A DNA stretch of 64,000 nt from Salipaludibacillus agaradhaerens (GTDB lineage Bacteria; Bacillota; Bacilli; Bacillales; Salisediminibacteriaceae), in contig NZ_KV917378.1 in assembly GCF_002019735.1 (NCBI RefSeq), forward strand, positions 3,498,869-3,562,868, written 5' to 3'. The first letter of the stretch is position 1; each line of letters opens with the position of its first letter. Made by a program: the position numbers and the translations under genes. Below, in pieces: positions 43,605 to 51,447 of this stretch. Under the pieces are notes generated by a model that worked only from the letters and a program-made list of their open reading frames with translations, did no database searches and had not been told where the DNA came from.

Positions 43605-44780
43605 ATGATACATAATCACTATTATGGGATGTTAGAAAAACAAGAGAAACTGCTGTCCAAGCCAAATAAAGTTAATGATAAGTTTTATAATGGGATTTAT
43701 GAAAAGTATAAAAATCCTGTACTTACAAGACATCATGTTCCTTTGCACTGGAGGTTCGATTTAAATAAAGAAACGAATCCGTATTTTATGGAACGTTTAG
43801 GTATTAATGCCACCTTTAATCCTGGAGCCATCTATTGGAATCATCGCTATTACTTAATCGTTAGGACAGAAGGGGTAGATCGAAAATCATTTTTTGCTCT
43901 AGCGGTAAGTGACACGGGCATTGATAATTTTAGATTCATAGACTCACCTTTAACATGGGAAAGTATAGATGAAGAAACGAATATGTATGATATGCGACTT
44001 GTTGAACATGAAGACGGCTGGATCTATGGAATTTATTGCTCAGAAAGTAAAGACCCATCAGCAAAGCCATTCGACACGTCAAGTGCCGTAGCCCAAGCTG
44101 GACTCGTGAGAACAAAAGATTTTAAAAAATGGGAGCGTCTGCCGAATATTAAAACGCCATCACCACAACAGAGAAATGTTGTCCTCCATCCAGAGTTTAT
44201 TAATGGGAAATATGCATTATATACGCGACCACAAGATGGATTTATATCCACAGGAGCGGGAGGAGGAATTGCATTTGGCTTATGTGACTCACTAGAAAAT
44301 CCTGTGATTGATCATGAAACAGTGATCGATGAGAAGGTGTATCATACGGTTTATGAAGTAAAAAATGGTCAAGGGCCAGCACCGATAAAGACACCTAAAG
44401 GCTGGATTCATATAGCTCATGGTGTGAGGAATACAGCTGCTGGATTACGGTATGTTCTCTACACATTCGCTACTCAACTGGATGCCCCGCATAAAATAAT
44501 TGCCAAACCGGGAGGCCATTTCATCGCACCTTATGACGATGAAAGAACGGGGGATGTATCAAATGTGATTTTCTGCAATGGGGCTGTCTTGAATAAAAAG
44601 GGGGAAATCTTCATATACTATGCATCGAGTGATACGCGTATTCATATAGCCAAAACAACGATTGATAAGTTAACAGATTATACGTTTAACACGCCAGAAG
44701 ACCCGTATAACTCGTTAGAGTGTGTGAGACAGCGAATAGATCTGATAGAAAAAAACCTACACTTACTTAAAGGAAAGTAG
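43605..44780 (+). CDS. GH130 4-O-beta-mannosyl-glucose phosphorylase (subfamily 1 type)
   Basis: Phosphorolytic enzyme of 391 residues. It would split mannosylglucose, made by the epimerase, into mannose 1-phosphate and glucose. The catalytic Asp is D129 in [13 protein letters not shown], close to position 131 of the Bacteroides enzyme as I recall it. Other GH130 features are [20 protein letters not shown] and [19 protein letters not shown]. Its length and N-terminal extension (about 50 residues before the propeller) fit subfamily 1. The ATG follows AAGAGGTG. It is followed by the LacI gene and lies in the binding-protein operon. Confidence 0.9.
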   Translation: MIHNHYYGMLEKQEKLLSKPNKVNDKFYNGIYEKYKNPVLTRHHVPLHWRFDLNKETNPYFMERLGINATFNPGAIYWNHRYYLIVRTEGVDRKSFFALAVSDTGIDNFRFIDSPLTWESIDEETNMYDMRLVEHEDGWIYGIYCSESKDPSAKPFDTSSAVAQAGLVRTKDFKKWERLPNIKTPSPQQRNVVLHPEFINGKYALYTRPQDGFISTGAGGGIAFGLCDSLENPVIDHETVIDEKVYHTVYEVKNGQGPAPIKTPKGWIHIAHGVRNTAAGLRYVLYTFATQLDAPHKIIAKPGGHFIAPYDDERTGDVSNVIFCNGAVLNKKGEIFIYYASSDTRIHIAKTTIDKLTDYTFNTPEDPYNSLECVRQRIDLIEKNLHLLKGK

Positions 44781-44824
44781 TATCATATTTATAGTATACC
44801 CTGTGTTGTGAGGAGGTGGCTTAG

Positions 44825-45847
44825 TTGCGGAACAATGTGACGATGAGGGATATTGCTGACAAAATTGGTGTGAGTAGTGTCACGGTCTCTAAAGCTTTAA
44901 ATGATAAAGAAGGCGTGAGTGAAGAATTAAGAAAAAAAATCCAAAGTTTGGCTGAAGAATTAGGTTATAGATTTAATTCAACGGCTAAATCTATGAAGGA
45001 AGGCTTATCCTATAATATTGGGGTCATCATCCCGGAACACTTTATTGGGGAAACGAAATCCTTTTATTTAAGCTTTTATCAAGAGATTACCAAACACCTT
45101 GAAAGTTATCATTATTATGGGATTTTACAAACGCTCTCACAAGAAGATGAAATGAACCATGTCCTTCCTGGGACATACTACGAAAATAAAGTAGATGGCT
45201 TTATCATTCTTGGCCAGATTAGTAATGAGTATCTTAATGTGTTAAAAAATAATGGTATTCCACTTATTTGCCTGGACTTTTATACGGATCAAACTGAAGT
45301 TGATTGTATTATTACGGATAACTTCTATGGCACTTACGAAGTAACAAACCATTTAATCAAGATGGGACATAGAGAGATCGCATTCGTTGGAAATATTTAT
45401 TTTACGAGCAGTATACAAGACCGCTATTTAGGCTATTATAAATCGTTACTTGAGCATCGTCTCCCCTTAAAAGAGCATTTTATCATAAATGACCGTGATG
45501 ATAATGGGACGTTTATAGACATTCAGCTACCTAAAGAGAGACCGACAGCTTTCGTATGTAATTGCGATCAAGTGGCGTACAATGTCGTTAAAAAATTGCA
45601 ACTTCTAGGTTACCGGGTACCTGAAGATTTTTCGGTAGTAGGCTTTGATAATGACATTTATTCGACGATTGCTTCACCACAACTTACGACGGTACAAGTA
45701 AACGTTCCGGAAATGTCTGAAGCTGCTGTAAGAAATATTATAGACAAAGTAAGGGATAATCAGAAAGCATCAGGAAGGGTATTAGTGAAAGGAAAAATTG
45801 TTCAAAGGGATTCAGTTGCTGATATCAATTCAAAATTGAAAAAATAA
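44825..45847 (+). CDS. LacI family regulator of the mannan genes
   Basis: LacI/GalR regulator of 340 residues. The N-terminal HTH reads TMRDIADKIGVSSVTVSKAL, the hinge helix follows near 50-60, and the C-terminal sugar-binding domain shows YYENKVDGFIILG, GHREIAFVGN and FSVVGFDNDIYSTIASPQLTTV. The start is TTG with GTGAGGAGGTGG eight bases upstream; an ATG at 44843 is a weaker choice. It sits between two GH130 genes. Four TTAWCGWTAA-like dyads in the block fit a LacI-type operator with a central CG, so it probably represses the mannan genes without substrate. Confidence 0.9.
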   Translation: MRNNVTMRDIADKIGVSSVTVSKALNDKEGVSEELRKKIQSLAEELGYRFNSTAKSMKEGLSYNIGVIIPEHFIGETKSFYLSFYQEITKHLESYHYYGILQTLSQEDEMNHVLPGTYYENKVDGFIILGQISNEYLNVLKNNGIPLICLDFYTDQTEVDCIITDNFYGTYEVTNHLIKMGHREIAFVGNIYFTSSIQDRYLGYYKSLLEHRLPLKEHFIINDRDDNGTFIDIQLPKERPTAFVCNCDQVAYNVVKKLQLLGYRVPEDFSVVGFDNDIYSTIASPQLTTVQVNVPEMSEAAVRNIIDKVRDNQKASGRVLVKGKIVQRDSVADINSKLKK

Positions 45848-45864
45848 AACATGCGATAGATATG

Positions 45865-45905
45865 AAAACCAACAATTGACGATATAGCCATTGTTGGTTT
45901 TTTTG
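45865..45905 (+). terminator. Terminator after the LacI gene
   Basis: AAAACCAACAAT (45865-45876) pairs with ATTGTTGGTTTT (45890-45901), followed by TTTT. Confidence 0.88.
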
Positions 45906-46026
45906 TATGTGATTAGAAAAGGGTGAGTGGGCGGAGATAGCGTCGAAACTAAGTTGATTTTAAGTGCAATCTAGTTCAGATCGAAGTAAAAGTGAAGCTT
46001 GAAACTGATATATACAGAAAAGAAAA

Positions 46027-46083
46027 TTGACATGAAAGCGCTTCTAAGGTATCTTTATATTATAACCTTAACGATAAACTAAA
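46027..46083 (+). promoter_or_regulatory. Promoter of the second GH130 gene with cre-like site and LacI-type operator
   Basis: TTGACA (46027-46032), 17 bases, TATCTT (46050-46055). TGAAAGCGCTTCTA (46033-46046) matches cre at 12 of 14 positions. The perfect dyad TTAACGATAA lies at 46068-46077. Confidence 0.75.
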
Positions 46084-46120
46084 AATTAGCTATTGGCTAA
46101 AAAGTAGAGGAGTTTGATGA

Positions 46121-47140
46121 ATGACAGTTAAATTAATTGGGGAACAGCTAACAAACATACCCTGGGAAGACAAGCCAGAGGGACTGACAATGCCAGTTTG
46201 GCGTCATACGACCAATCCTGTAATTAAACGTAATCCTGCGAAAGGGATTGCTAGAATATTTAATAGTGCCGTCATCCCTTACGATAATAAATTTCTTGGT
46301 GTATTTAGGGCTGAAACAACAAATGGCAGACCTCATCTGCATTTAGGCTATAGTGATGACGCCTTAAATTGGGAAATCGACGAACAGAAAGTGACCTTTG
46401 TTGATGATGCTGGAGCTGAATTTCAACCGAGATATGCATATGATCCGAGACTCATTAAAGTTGATAATACCTACTATATTATTTGGTGTACGGATTTTTA
46501 TGGTGCTTCTATCGGCATGGCAAAAACGCACGACTTTAAGACATTTATAAGAGTTGAAAATCCATTTCTACCATTTAATCGTAATGGCGTACTATTTCCA
46601 AGAAAGATTAATGGTAATTATCTGTTATTATCACGTCCAAGTGATAGCGGTCATACGCCTTTTGGAGATATCTTTTTAAGTGAAAGTCCAGATTTAACGT
46701 ATTGGGGGAAACATCGCCGTGTGATGGGAAAAGGTGGAGAAGGCTGGTGGCAAAATGTTAAAATTGGAGGCGGACCAGCGCCTATTGAAACATCTGAAGG
46801 ATGGCTTATATTTTATCATGGGGTAACAGGCACTTGTAATGGCCTAGTATACAGTATGGGCGGCGCGATTCTTGATTTACACGAACCATCAAAGGTAAAG
46901 TACCGGTGTAAAACATTTTTGTTGACCCCTGAAACAGAGTATGAAGAAAGAGGCTTTGTCAATAATGTTATCTTCCCATGCGCTACATTGAGTGATGCAC
47001 AAACAGGGCGTATTGCTATTTATTACGGGGCTGCAGACACTTATGTAGGGGTCGCTTATACAGAAGTAAATCAGGTAGTAGATTATATAAAAGAACACCA
47101 TGAACAAGTGGAGGATGATCAAGAAATAGGGACAATGTAA
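46121..47140 (+). CDS. GH130 beta-1,4-manno-oligosaccharide phosphorylase (subfamily 2 type)
   Basis: 339-residue GH130 enzyme. It would remove mannose 1-phosphate from the non-reducing end of manno-oligosaccharides. The catalytic Asp is D108 in RYAYDPRLIKVDNTYY; the substrate loops include FNSAVIPYDNKFLGVFRAE, IGGGPAPIETSEGWLIFYHG and VNNVIFPCATL. It is shorter than the first GH130 protein and begins directly at the propeller, as subfamily 2 does. Together they cover dimers and longer chains. It has its own promoter, a terminator-like hairpin at 47158-47181, then a YesL gene. Confidence 0.9.
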   Translation: MTVKLIGEQLTNIPWEDKPEGLTMPVWRHTTNPVIKRNPAKGIARIFNSAVIPYDNKFLGVFRAETTNGRPHLHLGYSDDALNWEIDEQKVTFVDDAGAEFQPRYAYDPRLIKVDNTYYIIWCTDFYGASIGMAKTHDFKTFIRVENPFLPFNRNGVLFPRKINGNYLLLSRPSDSGHTPFGDIFLSESPDLTYWGKHRRVMGKGGEGWWQNVKIGGGPAPIETSEGWLIFYHGVTGTCNGLVYSMGGAILDLHEPSKVKYRCKTFLLTPETEYEERGFVNNVIFPCATLSDAQTGRIAIYYGAADTYVGVAYTEVNQVVDYIKEHHEQVEDDQEIGTM

Positions 47141-47157
47141 TAGAAAATAGGTGTATA

Positions 47158-47183
47158 GGCAGACTCTAAAAGTCTGCCTTTCT
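47158..47183 (+). terminator. Hairpin after the second GH130 gene
   Basis: GGCAGACT (47158-47165) pairs with AGTCTGCC (47171-47178), followed by TTTCT. Confidence 0.65.
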
Positions 47184-47228
47184 AAATGGGGCAAACAGAT
47201 AAAAAAATAGGTATAAGGAGGAGGGGAA

Positions 47229-47834
47229 ATGCTGTTTTTTGTACGTCTTTATAAATGTATGATGACGAGTCTATTATTCTGGTATTTTTTATTTAGGGGT
47301 ATGGTTGTTTACAGTCTTCTCCCATCCTCCTATGCGTTAGTTAAAACAACAGCAGATATTACCCTTAAGCAAGACATTACAAAAGATGGGGATGATATTC
47401 CTATAGGAGACCTGTTTAAAGCCTATTATTCAGCATATGCTCATTTGAAATTACCTTCCTTTATGTTCACAAATATTTTTCTCGTGCTGTTTGCTTGTTT
47501 ATATTTCATTAACCTTGAAGAAGGAACGACCGCCCTGTTGCTTACGATTGTACTAATTTACTTATTTTCCCTTTCTTTCATGATGTTCACTTATACAATT
47601 CACTTACTTGGACACAATCAGATGAATTTCTCTCATGTCCTTATCTATGCTTTTACGAGTTGTATTAAAAATATTGGTATTTCCGTTAGCCTAATTGCTA
47701 TATTAGCCATATTTTATTATATCGGAACAGTTAACTTTATTTTGTTCCTAGTCAGTTTTCCATGCTCTTACGCTTTTACTATGAAAGCATTATTGACTAA
47801 TGTCACTATCGGAAAAGCACCTGTAAACACTTAA
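47229..47834 (+). CDS. YesL-like membrane protein (DUF624), copy 3
   Basis: Polytopic membrane protein of 201 residues at the end of the mannan block. It has five or six hydrophobic segments and the YesL-type plan (LFKAYYSAYAHLKLPSFMF matches the amphipathic loop of copies 1 and 2). It is more divergent than the other two. The ATG has a very strong site (AAGGAGGAGGGG). Function unknown; the recurring link with sugar importers is the main clue. Confidence 0.7.
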   Translation: MLFFVRLYKCMMTSLLFWYFLFRGMVVYSLLPSSYALVKTTADITLKQDITKDGDDIPIGDLFKAYYSAYAHLKLPSFMFTNIFLVLFACLYFINLEEGTTALLLTIVLIYLFSLSFMMFTYTIHLLGHNQMNFSHVLIYAFTSCIKNIGISVSLIAILAIFYYIGTVNFILFLVSFPCSYAFTMKALLTNVTIGKAPVNT

Positions 47835-47985
47835 ATAAGATTTATGAGTACATTTTTATAACAAGGAATTTTTAATAGTCAAAATGAGATAGGCTATATC
47901 GGCAGTTCCATGCTAGAAATCAACAGCAGTGTACAGCAATTAAAAATGTGCATTTTGGCAATGAAGAATATGCGCGAATTAATAA

Positions 47986-48019
47986 AGTAGCACAAACCAT
48001 GACTTTGGTTTGTGCTACT
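47986..48019. terminator. Hairpin between converging genes
   Basis: AGTAGCACAAACC (47986-47998) pairs with GGTTTGTGCTACT (48007-48019). The flanking T run is better on the minus strand (TTTATTAATT). Confidence 0.6.
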
Positions 48020-48056
48020 CATGCTCTTATTATAACGATTAGCGTTAAATAACGTT

Positions 48057-48254
48057 TTAAAAAGTCGATGGATTCTCAGGAAAGACTCTCACTTCTATAT
48101 ATGCTGGTTCTTTTGATGAATCTGAGGTATAAATTCCCTCGATGCCTAACCAAATTGATTCAAACTTTGTTATAACCATATCTTCTTCATAAGATGTTGT
48201 TTTATCTTTTCTATCTTTAGTAAGGTCTGCGTTTTTCAAAGTTATAATATCCAA
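48057..48254 (-). CDS. Doubtful small ORF
   Basis: 65-codon frame with a TTG start and no Shine-Dalgarno. An internal ATG (MVITKFESIWLG) would give about 40 residues. No family recognised. It may be a remnant of a larger gene. A hairpin at 47986-48019 lies just past its end, which is the main support. Confidence 0.25.
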   Translation of the reverse strand: MDIITLKNADLTKDRKDKTTSYEEDMVITKFESIWLGIEGIYTSDSSKEPAYIEVRVFPENPSTF

Positions 48255-48430
48255 GTTTAATAAGAGATATTATTTGAGGTGTAAATGGAAGTTTAAAACG
48301 TAATGTTTAATATCAGCCTTTAAAAAAGTTGAAGCGAATATTGTGTTTGAGGAAATATTACTTATATGAAGGAGGAGAAGAGAGTTTAAGAATCGTAAGC
48401 AAACGAAGCAATGTTAGTCAGCTATGACAA

Positions 48431-48670
48431 TTAAGTTGATTGCCTATCTAGAACGGAACGTAAAAGAACATCCTCAGAATTGATAGATTCAGCATATTTC
48501 ATTTCAAAATTAACTTTTAACTCTTGAATGCTGTCCTGTAGTCCTTTCAACAGCTCATCTTGCTCAAATAATTGTTCGTGAAGATCATCAAGATCATCTT
48601 GTTTGGCCATTTTTGCATCAATTTTAGCTAGTTTATGCATAATGTTTTTTATTAAATCTTTTTCTGTCAT
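48431..48670 (-). CDS. Small coiled-coil protein
   Basis: 79 residues, almost wholly helical and charged with heptad-like spacing (IKNIMHKLAKIDAKMAK; LHEQLFEQDELLKGLQDSI). No family recognised and no signal peptide. A good ribosome site (ATAAGGAG) precedes the ATG. It lies 96 bases after the SSB-like gene on the same strand and could be cotranscribed. Function unknown. Confidence 0.55.
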   Translation of the reverse strand: MTEKDLIKNIMHKLAKIDAKMAKQDDLDDLHEQLFEQDELLKGLQDSIQELKVNFEMKYAESINSEDVLLRSVLDRQST

Positions 48671-48766
48671 AGAACGGTCTCCTTATAAAAGTGTGATTAA
48701 GATAAAAATGAGTGATTATTATATTTAGGGAACTTTTGAATTTGGAGGATAAAACCAGTCATACAT

Positions 48767-49174
48767 TTAATTAGAAGGGGATTCTTCTTCTGATGATGGG
48801 AGAGGTGGGCTAGGAATAGGAACTTTTTCATGACTAGGTGTACCATCAGTCATTTTTTTCATCTGCAAGAACGTGACATTTTCAGCCACCACATCTGGTA
48901 CTGTAAGTCGTTTTTCTTTTTCTACTTCAAATGATCTCATCTGAATACGCCCATTAACAGAGACTAAAGAGCCTTTTGAACAGAAATCAGCTATTCTTTC
49001 TGCTACCTTGTTCCAGGAGATAAGCTGGACGAAGTCCGTGTCATATTGGCCTGCTTGATTTTTAAAATGTCGTCGAACTGCTAACGTAAAGCGTGTGTAC
49101 GATATACCTTCTCTCGTAGTTTGTAGGGAGGGCTGTCTAGCTATTCGTCCAATAAGCGTAAATTGATTTAACAT
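48767..49174 (-). CDS. Single-stranded DNA-binding protein (SsbB-like paralogue)
   Basis: OB-fold SSB of 135 residues: LNQFTLIGRIARQP, RFTLAVRRHF, DFVQLISWNKVAER and GSLVSVNGRIQMRSF. After about residue 105 comes a short P/S/E tail ending SSEEESPSN, without the acidic DDxPF tip that recruits partners in the main SSB. It resembles Bacillus SsbB, which is used in competence, rather than the replication SSB, which normally lies with rpsF-rpsR. The ATG follows AAAGGAGTGG. Confidence 0.85.
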   Translation of the reverse strand: MLNQFTLIGRIARQPSLQTTREGISYTRFTLAVRRHFKNQAGQYDTDFVQLISWNKVAERIADFCSKGSLVSVNGRIQMRSFEVEKEKRLTVPDVVAENVTFLQMKKMTDGTPSHEKVPIPSPPLPSSEEESPSN

Positions 49175-50075
49175 TTAATGAACCACTCCTTTATTTAACA
49201 AGTTATTTAATGAACCAATTTCATCAAACAAAATAGATCTGAAAAAACGACTCATACATGGATTTTCTGCTACAGACGAGCGCTTTCCCGAGGGATCTCC
49301 TTCAGATAAATGATGCGATAACAGCATTCGCATCATTGGATCTTAATTAGCTGATCCTCTGTGAGTCATCACCTTTCACTTCAGTCCTTTCTTCAAAAAC
49401 AACAGTTGATATAAACAATTTAGAATTACTGGCTTATTGATGTTGTAAATACAATTGTGAAATTCATTCTAATTTTCGCCCCCTTTCTTAGAAATTAAAA
49501 GAAGAAGGAATCAAAATGCAATATTTAATACATAATGATTCCCCTTCGTTGTCATGCTTGTGTCCACAACCGCTGAGGATCTACACTTAAATATGATATA
49601 AATAATCCATGGAAACTAAGTATAGAGATAGTCCTTGAAGGAAGGAGGGATGTAGAGCACTTGAACCGCAGAAGAAGGTGTGGGTTCAATAGAGAGGATA
49701 TTATTAGAACAAGTGAATATCAACTTGTTTAATAATTGTTGAGGATGATCGAAGATATAGATAGTAAGTTCCTTTTCATGAAAAAAATGTTATCTATAGT
49801 CGTATTTTATTGGAATATGTTAACATTATCAATAGGTATAAAGAACTAATAAAGTGATTGTATAAAAAAGTAAGTTTTAATAATTTCCAAATTTATTTAA
49901 TAAAACATTTTAATAAAATTTGATTTGTAAGCGTAACCATAACTGATTTATCAAATTATCGAAATTTGTCAAAATAATCAGTAAAAAATAAATTGACGTT
50001 TTTAACTTCCATTGTTATATTGAAAATGAGGGGTATATACCCACAGATTTTTAACGAAGGGAATGTGTTAAGAAT
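49175..50075. other. Long intergenic region before the cold-shock gene
   Basis: 900 bases, AT-rich, without a clear gene. It holds a perfect 10-bp hairpin, AATGATGCGA (49309-49318) with TCGCATCATT (49328-49337), lacking a T run. A 23-codon frame starts TTG at 49661 behind GGAAGGAGGG and ends at 49732 (peptide contains NRRRRCGFNRED); I do not recognise it. The last part carries the cold-shock promoter. Confidence 0.4.
49993..50021 (+). promoter_or_regulatory. Sigma-A promoter of the cold-shock gene
   Basis: TTGACG (49993-49998), 17-base spacer, TATATT (50016-50021). A palindrome GGGTATATACCC follows at 50031-50042 in the leader. Confidence 0.8.
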
Positions 50076-50273
50076 ATGCAGGGAAAAGTAAAATGGTTTA
50101 ATGCAGAAAAAGGTTTTGGATTCATTGAAAGAGAAGATGGAGACGATGTATTTGTACATTACTCTGCCATTGATCAGGAAGGATTCAAAACACTTGACGA
50201 AGGCCAAGAGGTACAATTTGAAATCGTAGAAGGTGCTCGTGGTCCTCAAGCTGCTAATGTTGTTAAAATATAA
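50076..50273 (+). CDS. Cold-shock protein (CspA family)
   Basis: 65-residue single-domain RNA chaperone. RNP1 (KGFGFIER) and RNP2 (DVFVHYSAI) are intact, as is the opening [11 protein letters not shown]. It binds single-stranded RNA and DNA and aids translation, often in the cold. The leader is only about 48 bases. The ATG follows CGAAGGGAATG. A terminator at 50381-50409 closes the unit. Confidence 0.95.
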   Translation: MQGKVKWFNAEKGFGFIEREDGDDVFVHYSAIDQEGFKTLDEGQEVQFEIVEGARGPQAANVVKI

Positions 50274-50380
50274 TTCGCATCCCTGAGTTAGTTTTTATTC
50301 ATATGACCGGTTTAAATGATCATTAGTTCATTTAAATATAGTGTTGAATAGATGGTTTAGGGAATGAAAGCGAAGAATTA

Positions 50381-50409
50381 CCCGTTTTCCAAAAGGAAAG
50401 CGGGTTTTT
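50381..50409 (+). terminator. Terminator after the cold-shock gene
   Basis: CCCGTTTTCC pairs with GGAAAGCGGG around AAAA, followed by TTTTT. Confidence 0.8.
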
Positions 50410-50538
50410 CCTTCTCTATGCTATGTGAATAATTTCCAATGACATTGTAAATACTAAGCGCTAACGTACTTACCTAAAATGCATTGATGACATTTTTTGC
50501 TCAATAATATAACTGTTTTAAACTAGTAGGGAGAGGAT

Positions 50539-50616
50539 ATGAACATGTATGTGCACAAATTTCTTGGAATTTCGACTTCATTAGATAAAAAAGTACAAAT
50601 TTTATTTAAGTTTTAG
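50539..50616 (+). CDS. Possible 25-residue leader peptide before hpf
   Basis: ATG behind AGGGAGAGG, 25 codons, stop TAG, 62 bases before hpf. The peptide (MNMYVHKFLGISTSLDKK then VQILFKF) is unrecognised. It may be a leader ORF in the hpf transcript or chance. Nothing else is seen in 50410-50678 beyond AT-rich promoter-like sequence. Confidence 0.3.
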   Translation: MNMYVHKFLGISTSLDKKVQILFKF

Positions 50617-50678
50617 CAGGAATATAAAGAGGGAATGAAGAATATTACATACATAACCGATTAAGGAGGAGTTTGCTT

Positions 50679-51230
50679 ATGAATTTTAATATTCGCGGTG
50701 AAAACCTGGAAATTACCTCATCTTTAAAGGAGTACGTTGAAAAGAAGGTAGGCAAACTTGAAAAGTACTTTGATACTATCCCCTCATCAGATGTACACGT
50801 GAAAATGAGTGTTCTCAATAGTGTTCAAAAAGTAGAGATCACTATTCCGATGCCAAAATTATTATTACGTGCTGAAGAAAAGCATACAGATATGTATGCA
50901 GCGATAGATCTAGTGATTGAAAAATTAGAAAGACAAATTAGAAAGCACAAAACAAAAGTAAATCGTAAATTTCGTGGTGACGACAGTTTAAAATATATGT
51001 TTAAAAATGAGTTAGAACCGTTAGCAGAGGAAGACCCTGCTAATGATGATGACATAGAAATTGTAAGAACTAAACGATTTGATCTTAAGCCTATGGATAT
51101 TGAAGAAGCTGTCTTACAAATGGATATGTTAGGACATAACTTCTTCGTTTTTGCTAATGCAGTGAGTGGATTCACGAACGTTGTTTATAAGCGAAAAGAT
51201 GGTCGTTACGGGCTTATTGAACCTGAGTAA
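50679..51230 (+). CDS. hpf: Ribosome hibernation promoting factor, long form
   Basis: 183 residues, long-type HPF that pairs 70S ribosomes into 100S dimers in stationary phase or stress. The N-terminal domain starts MNFNIRGENLEITSSLKEYV and has the basic RQIRKHKTKVNRKFRG end; the C-terminal domain (about 125-183) has RFDLKPMDIEEAVLQMDMLGHNFFVF and GRYGLIEPE. The frame opens at a TTG at 50673, but the ATG at 50679 follows AAGGAGGAG. Placement upstream of secA is conserved in Bacillus, though here ptsG and glcT lie between. Confidence 0.95.
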   Translation: MNFNIRGENLEITSSLKEYVEKKVGKLEKYFDTIPSSDVHVKMSVLNSVQKVEITIPMPKLLLRAEEKHTDMYAAIDLVIEKLERQIRKHKTKVNRKFRGDDSLKYMFKNELEPLAEEDPANDDDIEIVRTKRFDLKPMDIEEAVLQMDMLGHNFFVFANAVSGFTNVVYKRKDGRYGLIEPE

Positions 51231-51255
51231 TCCCCTTTAATATTGAAAACTACAG

Positions 51256-51316
51256 AAACTGCTCCTCCATTATTAGAAACATTTAATAATTGGAGGAGCA
51301 GTTTTAAATTTTTTTC
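51256..51316 (+). terminator. Terminator after hpf
   Basis: AAACTGCTCCTCCATTATT pairs with AATAATTGGAGGAGCAGTTT, followed by a T-rich stretch. Confidence 0.88.
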
Positions 51317-51373
51317 ATATGTAATTTGTTATATTAGATAATTTTGAATCATTTCTTAAGAGACCATATAACG

Positions 51374-51416
51374 CACAAAAAAAGGCGTTCACACACGTAA
51401 AATGTGAGAACGCCTT
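51374..51416 (-). terminator. Terminator after ptsG
   Basis: AAGGCGTTC (51382-51390) pairs with GAACGCCTT (51408-51416); the minus strand continues with TTTTTTT. Confidence 0.88.
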
Positions 51417-51447
51417 AATAAAATCTTAACAGTTTAAAAGTAATGAC

